This document shows positions 55,147 to 62,936 of a stretch of 64,000 bases of DNA, piece by piece; position 1 is the first letter of the stretch; each line of letters begins with the position of its first letter. The stretch is from Pseudomonas sp. MF4836 (lineage in GTDB: Bacteria > Pseudomonadota > Gammaproteobacteria > Pseudomonadales > Pseudomonadaceae): assembly GCF_002018875.1 (NCBI RefSeq), contig NZ_MVOL01000013.1, positions 1 to 64,000 on the forward strand, given 5' to 3'. The notes under the pieces were generated by a model, which saw nothing but the letters and a program-made list of their open reading frames with translations, had not been told where the DNA came from and searched no databases. The translations under genes were made by a program, and so were the position numbers.

Positions 55147-55297
55147 ATGCCTGCGGAGCCTACTCCGCTCGCCGATAGCGGCGTCAGGTCCTCGACGTGC
55201 TCGCTACGGCTCCAAAGTCATTCACACGGCTTGTTTATTAGAGCAAGGCAAAAGCTTTGCTAAGCACTGAAAACGAATTTTCTGGAGTTAAGTTTCC

Positions 55298-55828
55298 ATG
55301 GCCAAAATCGCCCCGCAATTGCCCATCGAAGTCGACAGCGAGACCGGTGTCTGGACCTCCGATGCCCTGCCGATGCTCTACGTGCCACGGCACTTCTTCG
55401 TCAACAACCATATGGGCATCGAAGACGTGCTGGGGGCCGAGGCTTACGCCGAGATCCTGTACAAGGCCGGCTACAAATCCGCCTGGCACTGGTGCGAGAA
55501 AGAAGCCGAATGCCACGGCCTGGAAGGCGTGGCGGTGTTCGAGCACTACATGAAGCGCCTGTCGCAGCGCGGCTGGGGCCTGTTCAAGATCCAGGACATC
55601 GACCTGGATCAAGGCACCGCCAGCGTCAAGCTCGAGCACTCGGCGTTCGTCTACGTCTACGGCAAGGTCGGGCGCAAGGTCGACTACATGTTCACCGGCT
55701 GGTTCGCCGGCGCCATGGACCAGATCCTCCAAGCCCGGGGCAGTTCGATCCGGACCGTGGCGGAGCAGGTCTACGGTGGCTCCGAAGAAGGCCACGACGA
55801 CGGCCTGTTCATCGTCAAACCGTTGTAG
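55298..55828 (+). CDS. DUF5943 protein (4-vinyl-reductase-like domain)
   Basis: Protein of 176 residues, orthologous in context to PA5397. MLYVPRHFFVNNHMGIEDVLG and YMFTGWFAGAMDQIL fit DUF5943, with a possible 4VR-like fold. It contains three Cys/His-rich spots (HWCEKEAECHGLE) but no clear cofactor motif. It is 14 bases before dgcA, so co-transcribed and probably a helper of dimethylglycine breakdown. CTGGAG precedes the ATG. Confidence 0.8.
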   Translation: MAKIAPQLPIEVDSETGVWTSDALPMLYVPRHFFVNNHMGIEDVLGAEAYAEILYKAGYKSAWHWCEKEAECHGLEGVAVFEHYMKRLSQRGWGLFKIQDIDLDQGTASVKLEHSAFVYVYGKVGRKVDYMFTGWFAGAMDQILQARGSSIRTVAEQVYGGSEEGHDDGLFIVKPL

Positions 55829-55842
55829 GCGGAGTTTAGAAA

Positions 55843-57903
55843 ATGGCTTTCGAAGCGATGTTCCAGCCGATCCAGATCGGCAAACTGACCATCCGCAACC
55901 GTGTGCTGAGCACCGCGCACGCCGAGGTCTATGCCACCGATGGCGGCATGACCACCGACCGTTATGTGAAGTACTACGAAGAGAAAGCCAAGGGCGGCAT
56001 CGGCCTGGCGATCTGCGGCGGCTCCTCGGTGGTGGCCATCGACAGCCCGCAGGAGTGGTGGGCCTCGGTCAACCTGGCCACCGACCGCATCATTCCGCAC
56101 TTCCAGAACCTGGCCGATGCCATGCACAAGCATGGCGCCAAGATCATGATCCAGATTACCCACATGGGTCGTCGCTCACGCTGGGATGGCTTCAACTGGC
56201 CGACCCTGATGTCGCCATCCGGTGTGCGCGAGCCGGTGCACCGCGCCACCTGCAAGACCATTGAACCGGAAGAAATCTGGCGCGTGATCGGCAACTACGC
56301 CCAGGCCGCGCGCCGGGCCAAGGCCGGTGGCCTGGATGGCGTCGAGCTGTCGGCGGTGCACCAGCACATGATCGACCAGTTCTGGAGCCCGCGTGTCAAC
56401 AAACGCACCGACGAATGGGGCGGCAGTTTTGAGGGCCGGATGAAGTTCGGCCTGGAAGTGCTCAAGGCGGTGCGTGCCGAAGTCGGTGACGATTTCTGCG
56501 TCGGCATACGCCTGTGCGGTGATGAATTCCACCCGGACGGCCTGTCCCACGAGGACATGAAGCAGATCGCCAAGTACTACGACGACACCGGCATGCTCGA
56601 CTTTATCGGTGTGGTGGGCTCGGGGTGCGACACCCACAACACCCTGGCCAACGTCATTCCCAACATGAGTTACCCACCGGAGCCTTTCCTGCACCTGGCG
56701 GCCGGGATCAAGGAAGTGGTCAAGGTCCCGGTGCTGCACGCGCAGAACATCAAGGACCCGAACCAGGCCACGCGCATTCTCGAAGGCGGTTACGTCGACA
56801 TGGTCGGCATGACCCGTGCGCACATCGCTGACCCGCACCTGATCGCCAAGATCAAGATGGGCCAGATCGACCAGATCAAGCAGTGCGTCGGTGCCAACTA
56901 CTGCATCGATCGCCAGTACCAGGGGCTGGATGTGCTGTGCATCCAGAACGCCGCGACCTCCCGTGAATACATGGGCGTGCCGCACATCATCGAGAAGAGC
57001 ACCGGGGTCAAGCGCAAGGTGGTGGTGGTCGGAGCCGGCCCGGCGGGGATGGAAGCCGCGCGAGTGGCCGCCGAGCGCGGGCATGACGTGACCCTGATCG
57101 AGAAAAAGGACGCCATCGGCGGGCAGATCACCACGGCCTCCAAGGCGCCGCAACGAGACCAGATCGCCGGTATCACCCGCTGGTATCAGCTGGAGCTGGC
57201 GCGCCTGAAAGTCGACCTGCGCCTGGGCACCGCGGCCGACATCGCGACCATCCTCGACCTGCGTCCGGACATCGTGGTGCTGGCGGTGGGCGGGCACCCG
57301 AACCTGGAGCAGAACGAACACTGGGGCGCTGCCGAAGGCCTGGTGGTCAGCAGCTGGGACGTGCTCGATGGCAAGGTGGCGCCGGGCAAGAATGTGCTGG
57401 TCTACGACACCATCTGCGAATTCACCGGTATGTCGGTGGCCGATTTCCTGGCCGACAAAGGCAGCCAGGTCGAAATCGTCACCGACGACATCAAGCCTGG
57501 GGTGGCGATTGGCGGGACGTCGTTCCCGACCTACTACCGCAGCATGTACCCCAAGGAAGTGATCATGACTGGCGACATGATGCTGGAGAAGGTCTACCGC
57601 GAGGGCGACAAGCTGATTGCCGTGCTGGAAAACGAATACACCGGGGCCAAGGAAGAGCGGGTGGTGGACCAGGTGGTGGTGGAGAACGGCGTGCGCCCGG
57701 ATGAAGAGCTGTATTACGGGCTCAAGCAAGACTCGCGCAACAAGGGCCAGATCGATGTCGAGGCGCTGTTCGCGATCAAGCCGCAACCGTGCCTGGGCGA
57801 GCCGGGCGAGGGTTTCCTGCTGTTCCGGATCGGCGACTGCGTGGCTCAGCGCAATACCCATGCCGCCATCTATGACGCCCTGCGCTTGTGCAAGGATTTT
57901 TAA
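55843..57903 (+). CDS. dgcA: dimethylglycine catabolism protein DgcA
   Basis: Flavoprotein of 686 residues of the trimethylamine dehydrogenase/2,4-dienoyl-CoA reductase type: N-terminal old-yellow-enzyme barrel (~1-375; ITHMGRRSRWDGF), then an FAD/NAD-binding half (VVVVGAGPAGMEAARVAAERG). Needed for N-demethylation of dimethylglycine to sarcosine. The Fe-S motif between the halves reads CVGANYC...C: the second of the four usual Cys is Ala. GGAG precedes the ATG. It is followed by dgcB. Confidence 0.93.
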   Translation: MAFEAMFQPIQIGKLTIRNRVLSTAHAEVYATDGGMTTDRYVKYYEEKAKGGIGLAICGGSSVVAIDSPQEWWASVNLATDRIIPHFQNLADAMHKHGAKIMIQITHMGRRSRWDGFNWPTLMSPSGVREPVHRATCKTIEPEEIWRVIGNYAQAARRAKAGGLDGVELSAVHQHMIDQFWSPRVNKRTDEWGGSFEGRMKFGLEVLKAVRAEVGDDFCVGIRLCGDEFHPDGLSHEDMKQIAKYYDDTGMLDFIGVVGSGCDTHNTLANVIPNMSYPPEPFLHLAAGIKEVVKVPVLHAQNIKDPNQATRILEGGYVDMVGMTRAHIADPHLIAKIKMGQIDQIKQCVGANYCIDRQYQGLDVLCIQNAATSREYMGVPHIIEKSTGVKRKVVVVGAGPAGMEAARVAAERGHDVTLIEKKDAIGGQITTASKAPQRDQIAGITRWYQLELARLKVDLRLGTAADIATILDLRPDIVVLAVGGHPNLEQNEHWGAAEGLVVSSWDVLDGKVAPGKNVLVYDTICEFTGMSVADFLADKGSQVEIVTDDIKPGVAIGGTSFPTYYRSMYPKEVIMTGDMMLEKVYREGDKLIAVLENEYTGAKEERVVDQVVVENGVRPDEELYYGLKQDSRNKGQIDVEALFAIKPQPCLGEPGEGFLLFRIGDCVAQRNTHAAIYDALRLCKDF

Positions 57904-57934
57904 CAACAGTTGCTGATAGGAGCCGGCTTGTTGT

Positions 57935-57958
57935 GGCGAGGGAGCCAGCTCCCTCGCC
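57935..57958. repeat. REP-derived perfect hairpin between dgcA and dgcB
   Basis: GGCGAGGGAGC and GCTCCCTCGCC, exact 11-base arms with a 2-base loop, in the 96-base gap between dgcA and dgcB. It derives from the REP sequence and may stabilise the dgcA transcript end or act as partial terminator. Confidence 0.8.
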
Positions 57959-57999
57959 TCACCCGCCAGCTCCGACAAGATCCTTGCGGGAGCTTCACC

Positions 58000-59943
58000 A
58001 TGCTCAACGTCATTATTCCCATCCTGCTCTTCTCCGCCCTGGGCCTTGCAGTCCTCGGCGCGCTGCGGCGTGCATCCCTTTGGCGCCGGGGGCGAGCCTC
58101 CAAGGTTGACCTGCTCGGCGGCCTGCTGGCCATGCCCAGGCGCTATATGGTCGACCTGCACCACGTGGTGGCGCGGGACAAATACATCGCCAATACCCAC
58201 GTGGCCACGGCCGGCGGCGCGGTGGCGTCGATTGTGCTGGCGCTGCTGGTGCACGGTTTCGGCCTGCACAACCGCATCCTCGGCTACGCCTTGCTGTTGA
58301 TGACGGCGGTGATGTTCGTCGGCGCGGTCTTTGTCTTCCTGCGCCGGCGCAACCCGCCCGCGCGCTTGTCCAAAGGCCCGTGGATGCGCCTGCCGAAAAG
58401 CCTGCTGGCGTTCTCGGCCTCGTTCTTTGTCCTGACCCTGCCGGTGGCGGGCATCCTGCCGGAAGATTTCGGTGGCTGGGTGCTGGCGCTGATCCTCGCG
58501 GTCGGTGTGCTGTGGGGCGTGTCCGAGCTGTTCTTCGGCATGACCTGGGGTGGGCCGATGAAGCACGCCTTCGCCGGTGCCCTGCACCTGGCCTGGCATC
58601 GCCGCGCCGAGCGTTTTGGCGGCGGTCGCTCCACCGGGCTCAAGCCCCTGGACCTGAGCGACCGCTCGGCGCCTTTGGGGGTGGAAAAACCCAAGGATTT
58701 CACCTGGAACCAACTGCTGGGTTTTGACGCCTGCGTGCAGTGCGGCAAATGCGAAGCGGCCTGCCCGGCGTTCGCCGCCGGCCAGCCGCTGAACCCGAAA
58801 AAGCTGATTCAGGACATGGTGGTCGGCCTCGCCGGAGGCACCGACGCCCAGTTCGCCGGCAGCCCTTACCCTGGCAAACCGATTGGCGAGCATGGCGGTA
58901 ATCCCCATCAACCGATCGTCAACGGCCTGGTGGACGCCGAGACCCTGTGGTCCTGCACCACCTGCCGCGCTTGTGTCGAGGAATGCCCGATGATGATCGA
59001 GCACGTCGATGCCATCGTCGACATGCGGCGGCACCTGACCCTGGAAAAAGGCGCGACCCCGAACAAGGGCGCCGAAGTCCTGGAAAACCTGATTGCCACC
59101 GACAACCCCGGCGGCTTCAACCCCGGGGGGCGGATGAACTGGGCAGCGGACCTGAACCTGACCCTGCTCAGCGAAAAGAAAACCACCGACGTGCTGTTCT
59201 GGGTCGGCGACGGCGCCTTCGACATGCGCAACCAGCGCACCCTGCGTGCGTTCGTCAAAGTGCTGAAGGCGGCCGGCGTCGACTTTGCCGTGCTCGGCCT
59301 CGAAGAACGGGACAGCGGCGACGTGGCCCGGCGCCTGGGGGATGAAGCGACCTTCCAGCTACTGGCCAGGCGCAATATCCAGACCCTGGCCCAGTACAGC
59401 TTCAAGCGCATCGTCACCTGCGACCCCCACAGCTTCCATGTGCTGAAGAACGAATACGGCGCATTTGGCGGGAACTATCAGGTGCAGCACCACAGCACTT
59501 ATCTGGCTCAGATCATTGGCGAGGGGGCCTTGAACCTCGGCCAGCACAAGGGCAGCAGCGTGACCTATCACGACCCGTGCTACCTGGGCCGTTACAACGG
59601 CGAATACGAGGCTCCGCGCCAGGTGCTGCGTGCCCTGGGGATCGAGGTCAAAGAGATGCAGCGCTCGGGTTTCCGCTCCCGCTGCTGCGGTGGTGGCGGC
59701 GGTGCGCCGATTACCGACATCCCTGGCAAGCAGCGTATCCCCGATATGCGCATGGAGGACATCCGCGAAACCGGCGCCGAGCTGGTGGCGGTGGGTTGTC
59801 CACAGTGCACGGCGATGCTCGAAGGGGTGGTCGAGCCCCGGCCGCAGATCAAGGACATTGCCGAGCTGGTGGCCGATGCCCTGCTCGAAGAACCGGCGCC
59901 AGGCAAGGCTCCGGCCAAGCGCGAACCTGCGGAGGTGCACTGA
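58000..59943 (+). CDS. dgcB: dimethylglycine catabolism Fe-S protein DgcB
   Basis: Membrane-bound electron carrier of 647 residues. Several N-terminal hydrophobic segments (within ~1-190) precede two [4Fe-4S] motifs (CVQCGKCEAACP near residue 245 and CTTCRACVEECP near 320) and two CCG-type domains (YHDPCYLGRYN, SRCCGGGGG, VGCPQC), as in heterodisulfide-reductase-like quinone reductases. It probably passes electrons from DgcA and the ETF pair to quinone. Start at 58000 has GGAG upstream. Confidence 0.93.
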   Translation: MLNVIIPILLFSALGLAVLGALRRASLWRRGRASKVDLLGGLLAMPRRYMVDLHHVVARDKYIANTHVATAGGAVASIVLALLVHGFGLHNRILGYALLLMTAVMFVGAVFVFLRRRNPPARLSKGPWMRLPKSLLAFSASFFVLTLPVAGILPEDFGGWVLALILAVGVLWGVSELFFGMTWGGPMKHAFAGALHLAWHRRAERFGGGRSTGLKPLDLSDRSAPLGVEKPKDFTWNQLLGFDACVQCGKCEAACPAFAAGQPLNPKKLIQDMVVGLAGGTDAQFAGSPYPGKPIGEHGGNPHQPIVNGLVDAETLWSCTTCRACVEECPMMIEHVDAIVDMRRHLTLEKGATPNKGAEVLENLIATDNPGGFNPGGRMNWAADLNLTLLSEKKTTDVLFWVGDGAFDMRNQRTLRAFVKVLKAAGVDFAVLGLEERDSGDVARRLGDEATFQLLARRNIQTLAQYSFKRIVTCDPHSFHVLKNEYGAFGGNYQVQHHSTYLAQIIGEGALNLGQHKGSSVTYHDPCYLGRYNGEYEAPRQVLRALGIEVKEMQRSGFRSRCCGGGGGAPITDIPGKQRIPDMRMEDIRETGAELVAVGCPQCTAMLEGVVEPRPQIKDIAELVADALLEEPAPGKAPAKREPAEVH

Positions 59944-61163
59944 TGAGCGACATTATTCGCCGCGACCGACGGGCCGAGTGGATCGCCCGTAACCGCCTGC
60001 ACCCGCTGCATGCCGCCATGCAACCGCTGACCCACAGCTGGATGGGGCCCAATGGCCTGCTGCGCAAGAATCCCCATGGCCAGGGTTTTATCGGCCCCAA
60101 CGGGATCAAGCGCATCGACCGCAGCGGTGCCCAGCAGGGCGGCATGAGCAAGCGCAGCGCCGTGGTCGAGGTGCAACTGCCGCTGCATCAGGTGCCGCAA
60201 CCGGCGTTTTACATCGGCGTGGTGCCGGACATGGTCGGTGGCCGTCTCGGCAGCCACGACCGCGACCTGCTGGGCCTGGCCCGCCAGTTGGCCGGCCAGG
60301 ACGGCGCGGTGCTGGCGGTGGTGTTTGGCGAGCACAAGGAAACCGCCTTCGCCCAGGCCGGCGTCGATCGCCTGCTGGTGCTGCAAGGTCATGAGTTCGA
60401 AGGTTATGCACCGGAGCAACGGGTCCAGGGCCTGCGGGCTGTGGATAACCAGTTCAGCCCGCGCCATTGGCTGCTGCCTGACAGCCGCAGCGGCGGCGCC
60501 GAATTGGGCCGGCGCTTTGCCGCGGCCCTGGGCGAGCGCCCGGCGACCCGTGTCTGGCAGGTCAAGGACGGGCAGTGCATCGGACGTGCCGGTGCCGGCT
60601 TGCAGGATCTGGCCCGGCCTCTCGCACGGCTGATCCTGGGCGCCGTCGAATGCGCCGAGCCGGTCAGCGAAACCCGGCATGAAGCGCTGCCCGTGGAGTT
60701 ATCCACAAGCGTTGCCCGCAGCCTGGCGCGGATCGAAGACCTGGGCGCGGTGGCGGTGGACCCGGCCGCCATTCCCATGGCCGAAGCCGAGTTCATCTTC
60801 TCCGGCGGCAACGGGGTCAAGGACTGGGCACTGTTTCACCAGACCGCTGCTGCCCTGGGTGCCACTGAAGGCGCGTCGCGGGTGGCGGTGGACGATGGTT
60901 TCATGGCCCGGGACCGGCAGGTCGGGGCATCCGGCACCTGGGTCACGGCGCGGGTGTATGTCGCGGTGGGGATTTCCGGGGCGATCCAGCACCTGCAGGG
61001 CATCGGTGCCTGCGACAAGGTGGTGGCGATCAACCTCGACCCCGGTTGCGACATGATCAAGCGTGCCGACCTGTCGGTGATTGGCGAGAGCGCCGAGATT
61101 CTTCAAGCCTTGATCGCGGCGGTAGCGGCTTACCGCAACGGCGCCAAGCGCGACGCGGCTTAA
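59943..61163 (+). CDS. electron transfer flavoprotein alpha subunit, extended form
   Basis: ETF alpha of 406 residues, nearly 100 longer than normal. C-terminal FAD domain: VAVDDGFM.RDRQVGASG, YVAVGISGAIQHLQGIG, INLDPGCDMIKRAD. The first ~70 residues are an extra basic segment (RRDRRAEWIARNRLHP ... GLLRKNPHGQGFIGPNG). The ATG overlaps the dgcB stop by one base. With the next gene it should carry electrons from DgcA to DgcB. Two exact DnaA boxes (60440, 60699) lie in its sequence. Confidence 0.88.
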   Translation: MSDIIRRDRRAEWIARNRLHPLHAAMQPLTHSWMGPNGLLRKNPHGQGFIGPNGIKRIDRSGAQQGGMSKRSAVVEVQLPLHQVPQPAFYIGVVPDMVGGRLGSHDRDLLGLARQLAGQDGAVLAVVFGEHKETAFAQAGVDRLLVLQGHEFEGYAPEQRVQGLRAVDNQFSPRHWLLPDSRSGGAELGRRFAAALGERPATRVWQVKDGQCIGRAGAGLQDLARPLARLILGAVECAEPVSETRHEALPVELSTSVARSLARIEDLGAVAVDPAAIPMAEAEFIFSGGNGVKDWALFHQTAAALGATEGASRVAVDDGFMARDRQVGASGTWVTARVYVAVGISGAIQHLQGIGACDKVVAINLDPGCDMIKRADLSVIGESAEILQALIAAVAAYRNGAKRDAA

Positions 61164-61173
61164 GGGGACGACC

Positions 61174-61944
61174 ATGAACAGCAACGTAATCAGCCTGGTA
61201 TCCATCGGCGCCCACCCCACTTCCGGCCGCCCACGACGCGCTGATCAGGACGCGCGCGCAGTGGAGCTGGGCCTGCAACTGGCGGGGGACAAACTACAGG
61301 TGCTGCACGCCGGCGACATCCACGAACCGGCGCTGCGGGCCTACCTGGGCATGGGCCTGGAGCAGTTGCATGTCTTGGAACAGCCGTCCGGTGCCGATGC
61401 CTTGCCGGCGCTGACCGACTACCTGCGCGACGCCGGGGCCCAGGTGGTGCTGACCGGGAGCCAGGCGGAAACCGGCGAAGGCTCGGGCATGCTCCCGTTT
61501 CTGCTGGCCGAGAACCTGGGCTGGCCGCTGGTGGTGGGGCTGGCCCAGGTCGAGTCCATCGACGCCGGGGTGGCCCTGGTGCTGCAAGCCTTGCCCCGTG
61601 GCCAGCGGCGGCGCCTGAAAGTGCGCCTGCCATTTCTCGCCACTGTGGATAACGCTGCGCCAAAACCCCGACAAAGCGCCTACGGCCCGGCCCAGCGCGG
61701 TGTGTTGCAGGCGGACCAGGTCACGGTGGTGGACGACGAGTTACTCACAGCCTCGACCCTGCAACCGGCCAAGCCCCGGCCCAAGCGCCTGAAAGTGATC
61801 AAGGCCAAGAGCGGTGCCGACCGCATGAAAGCCGCCACGGCTAAGGCCAGCGGTGGCACCGGCCAGGTGCTCAAGGGCGTGACGGCCGAGGCCGGCGCCG
61901 ACGCCATCCTCAAGCTGTTGATCGAGGAAGGCGTCGTTCGCTGA
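61174..61944 (+). CDS. electron transfer flavoprotein beta subunit
   Basis: ETF beta of 256 residues (PA5401 position). Nucleotide-binding region AQVVLTGSQAETGEGSGMLP and a C-terminal Lys/Ala-rich extension (KPRPKRLKVIKAKSG) beyond the usual recognition loop. GGGGA precedes the ATG, 10 bases after the alpha subunit. Last gene of the dgc operon. One exact DnaA box (61644) and one near match (61741) are in its sequence. Confidence 0.87.
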   Translation: MNSNVISLVSIGAHPTSGRPRRADQDARAVELGLQLAGDKLQVLHAGDIHEPALRAYLGMGLEQLHVLEQPSGADALPALTDYLRDAGAQVVLTGSQAETGEGSGMLPFLLAENLGWPLVVGLAQVESIDAGVALVLQALPRGQRRRLKVRLPFLATVDNAAPKPRQSAYGPAQRGVLQADQVTVVDDELLTASTLQPAKPRPKRLKVIKAKSGADRMKAATAKASGGTGQVLKGVTAEAGADAILKLLIEEGVVR

Positions 61945-61953
61945 CAGACTTTC

Positions 61954-61987
61954 ATGCGGCAGCGACCGGTCCGGGTTGCTGCCGCAT
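61954..61987 (+). terminator. hairpin after ETF beta
   Basis: ATGCGGCAGC / GCTGCCGCAT, perfect 10-bp stem, 14-base loop, 10 bases after the stop codon. No T-run, so it may be a weak terminator. Confidence 0.55.
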
Positions 61988-62586
61988 AATGTTACCCACA
62001 ATCCCTGTTAGCGTTTCTGTGGATAACGTGTTCGCCCCTCGCTACAGCCCACGTGCAGCAGGCCCTGCAGCCCCCTGTATGAAAAATGACCAGCGTTAGC
62101 TGTTGTTTTTTCGAGCTTTTTCCCAGGCCTTGAGCTCCTCCATCCCCTGAAGTTGCCCCCAATCTCTGTTGGCGCTTCTGTGGATAAGATGTTTGCTGTC
62201 GGCTGTAGGCCACGCCGTTAGCTGCTTGCAGAGAGTTGTTCAATTATTGATCGATTTCGAGATTTTACCCGTACGTGCCCGCGCAAAGCCTCGATTTTCG
62301 CGGCGTGGAGCGGGTTTTCCACACCGGCCACAGGCTGTGTGCAAGTTGCCCCCAAAGTCTGTTGGCGGTTCTGTGGATAAGGTGTTTGCCTTACCCTGCA
62401 GCCCTTTTAATTAAAGGGCTGCAGGGTTTTGTTCAAAAATTGATCAGTTACCGCTGAAACCGCTGTTTCTCCATAAGTCACGGTTTTTCTCGCCTTTTTC
62501 CGCTGAGCTGTCCCGGTACCCGGTGCACTTGCCCACAATTGCTGTGGGCCAAACTGTGGATAAGATGTTGGCCGAACCCTGGACGC
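61988..62586. repeat. four diverged ~60-bp repeat units with DnaA boxes
   Basis: Units start at 61988, 62151, 62344 and 62527 (spacing 163, 193, 183). Shared pattern: TTRCCCMCAA, CTGTTGGCG, TTCTGTGGATAAG, TGTTTGCC. Each has TGTGGATAA at the same place (62018, 62179, 62372, 62555). The first and last units also carry a DnaA-like TTACCCACA or TTGCCCACA in the opposite sense ~26 bases before the exact box. Confidence 0.85.
62394..62430 (+). terminator. strong hairpin with T-run
   Basis: CCCTGCAGCCCTTT / AAAGGGCTGCAGGG, perfect 14-bp stem with a 5-base loop, followed by TTTT. It is the best terminator structure in the region and may end the dgc transcript or an unknown small RNA. Confidence 0.65.
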
Positions 62587-62699
62587 CTTGTAATACATAG
62601 CATGCAAGGCAATAGATCAAACTTCGTACAGTTCTAATGGCCTGCTTGACAGGGATCAGGGGCCTGTCTTCACTGATGCCACCAGGACAACATGATTAC

Positions 62700-62708
62700 T
62701 TATCCACA
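62700..62708 (+). promoter_or_regulatory. DnaA box TTATCCACA
   Basis: Exact DnaA box, opposite in sense to the four in the repeats, 145 bases after the last of them. Confidence 0.7.
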
Positions 62709-62936
62709 CCTGCTTTCAGGAGTGCAGACAATGGATTGTCGTTTATCCCAGGGTTCCCCGATCCGCGTTTCTCTCCCCCGGCGACCGCCCCAACCCCCTG
62801 GTCAGCACCACCGAAGAGTTGCGACTGCCTGACCACAAGGCCACATCGAATCGCGTCACGGGCTATTCGACTTGCGCCTCAACGGCCGATCCCGGTGAGG
62901 CGCCTGCCCCAATGGACGATCAAGAGGGATAACGGA

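Larger units (their letters stand above)
61945..62936. other. 992-base gene-free region with repeats and DnaA boxes
   Basis: No credible gene in either strand. It holds four diverged ~60-base repeats, five exact DnaA boxes and two strong hairpins. The last ~200 bases before the metallophosphoesterase contain only short frames. Confidence 0.75.

Noticed and set aside
56176..59034. 952-codon open frame antisense to dgcA and dgcB
   Set aside because: Lies opposite two well-recognised genes; composition (His, Gln, Arg, Gly rich) is typical of antisense frames.
60440..62708. The DnaA-box cluster as the chromosomal oriC
   Set aside because: No dnaA, dnaN, rpmH or gidA genes nearby and no long AT-rich unwinding stretch; a secondary DnaA-binding locus fits better.
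62731..62832. 33-codon reading frame with an AGGAG upstream
   Set aside because: The encoded peptide is Pro/Arg-rich with no sign of conservation-like structure, and the frame ends without relation to the next gene.
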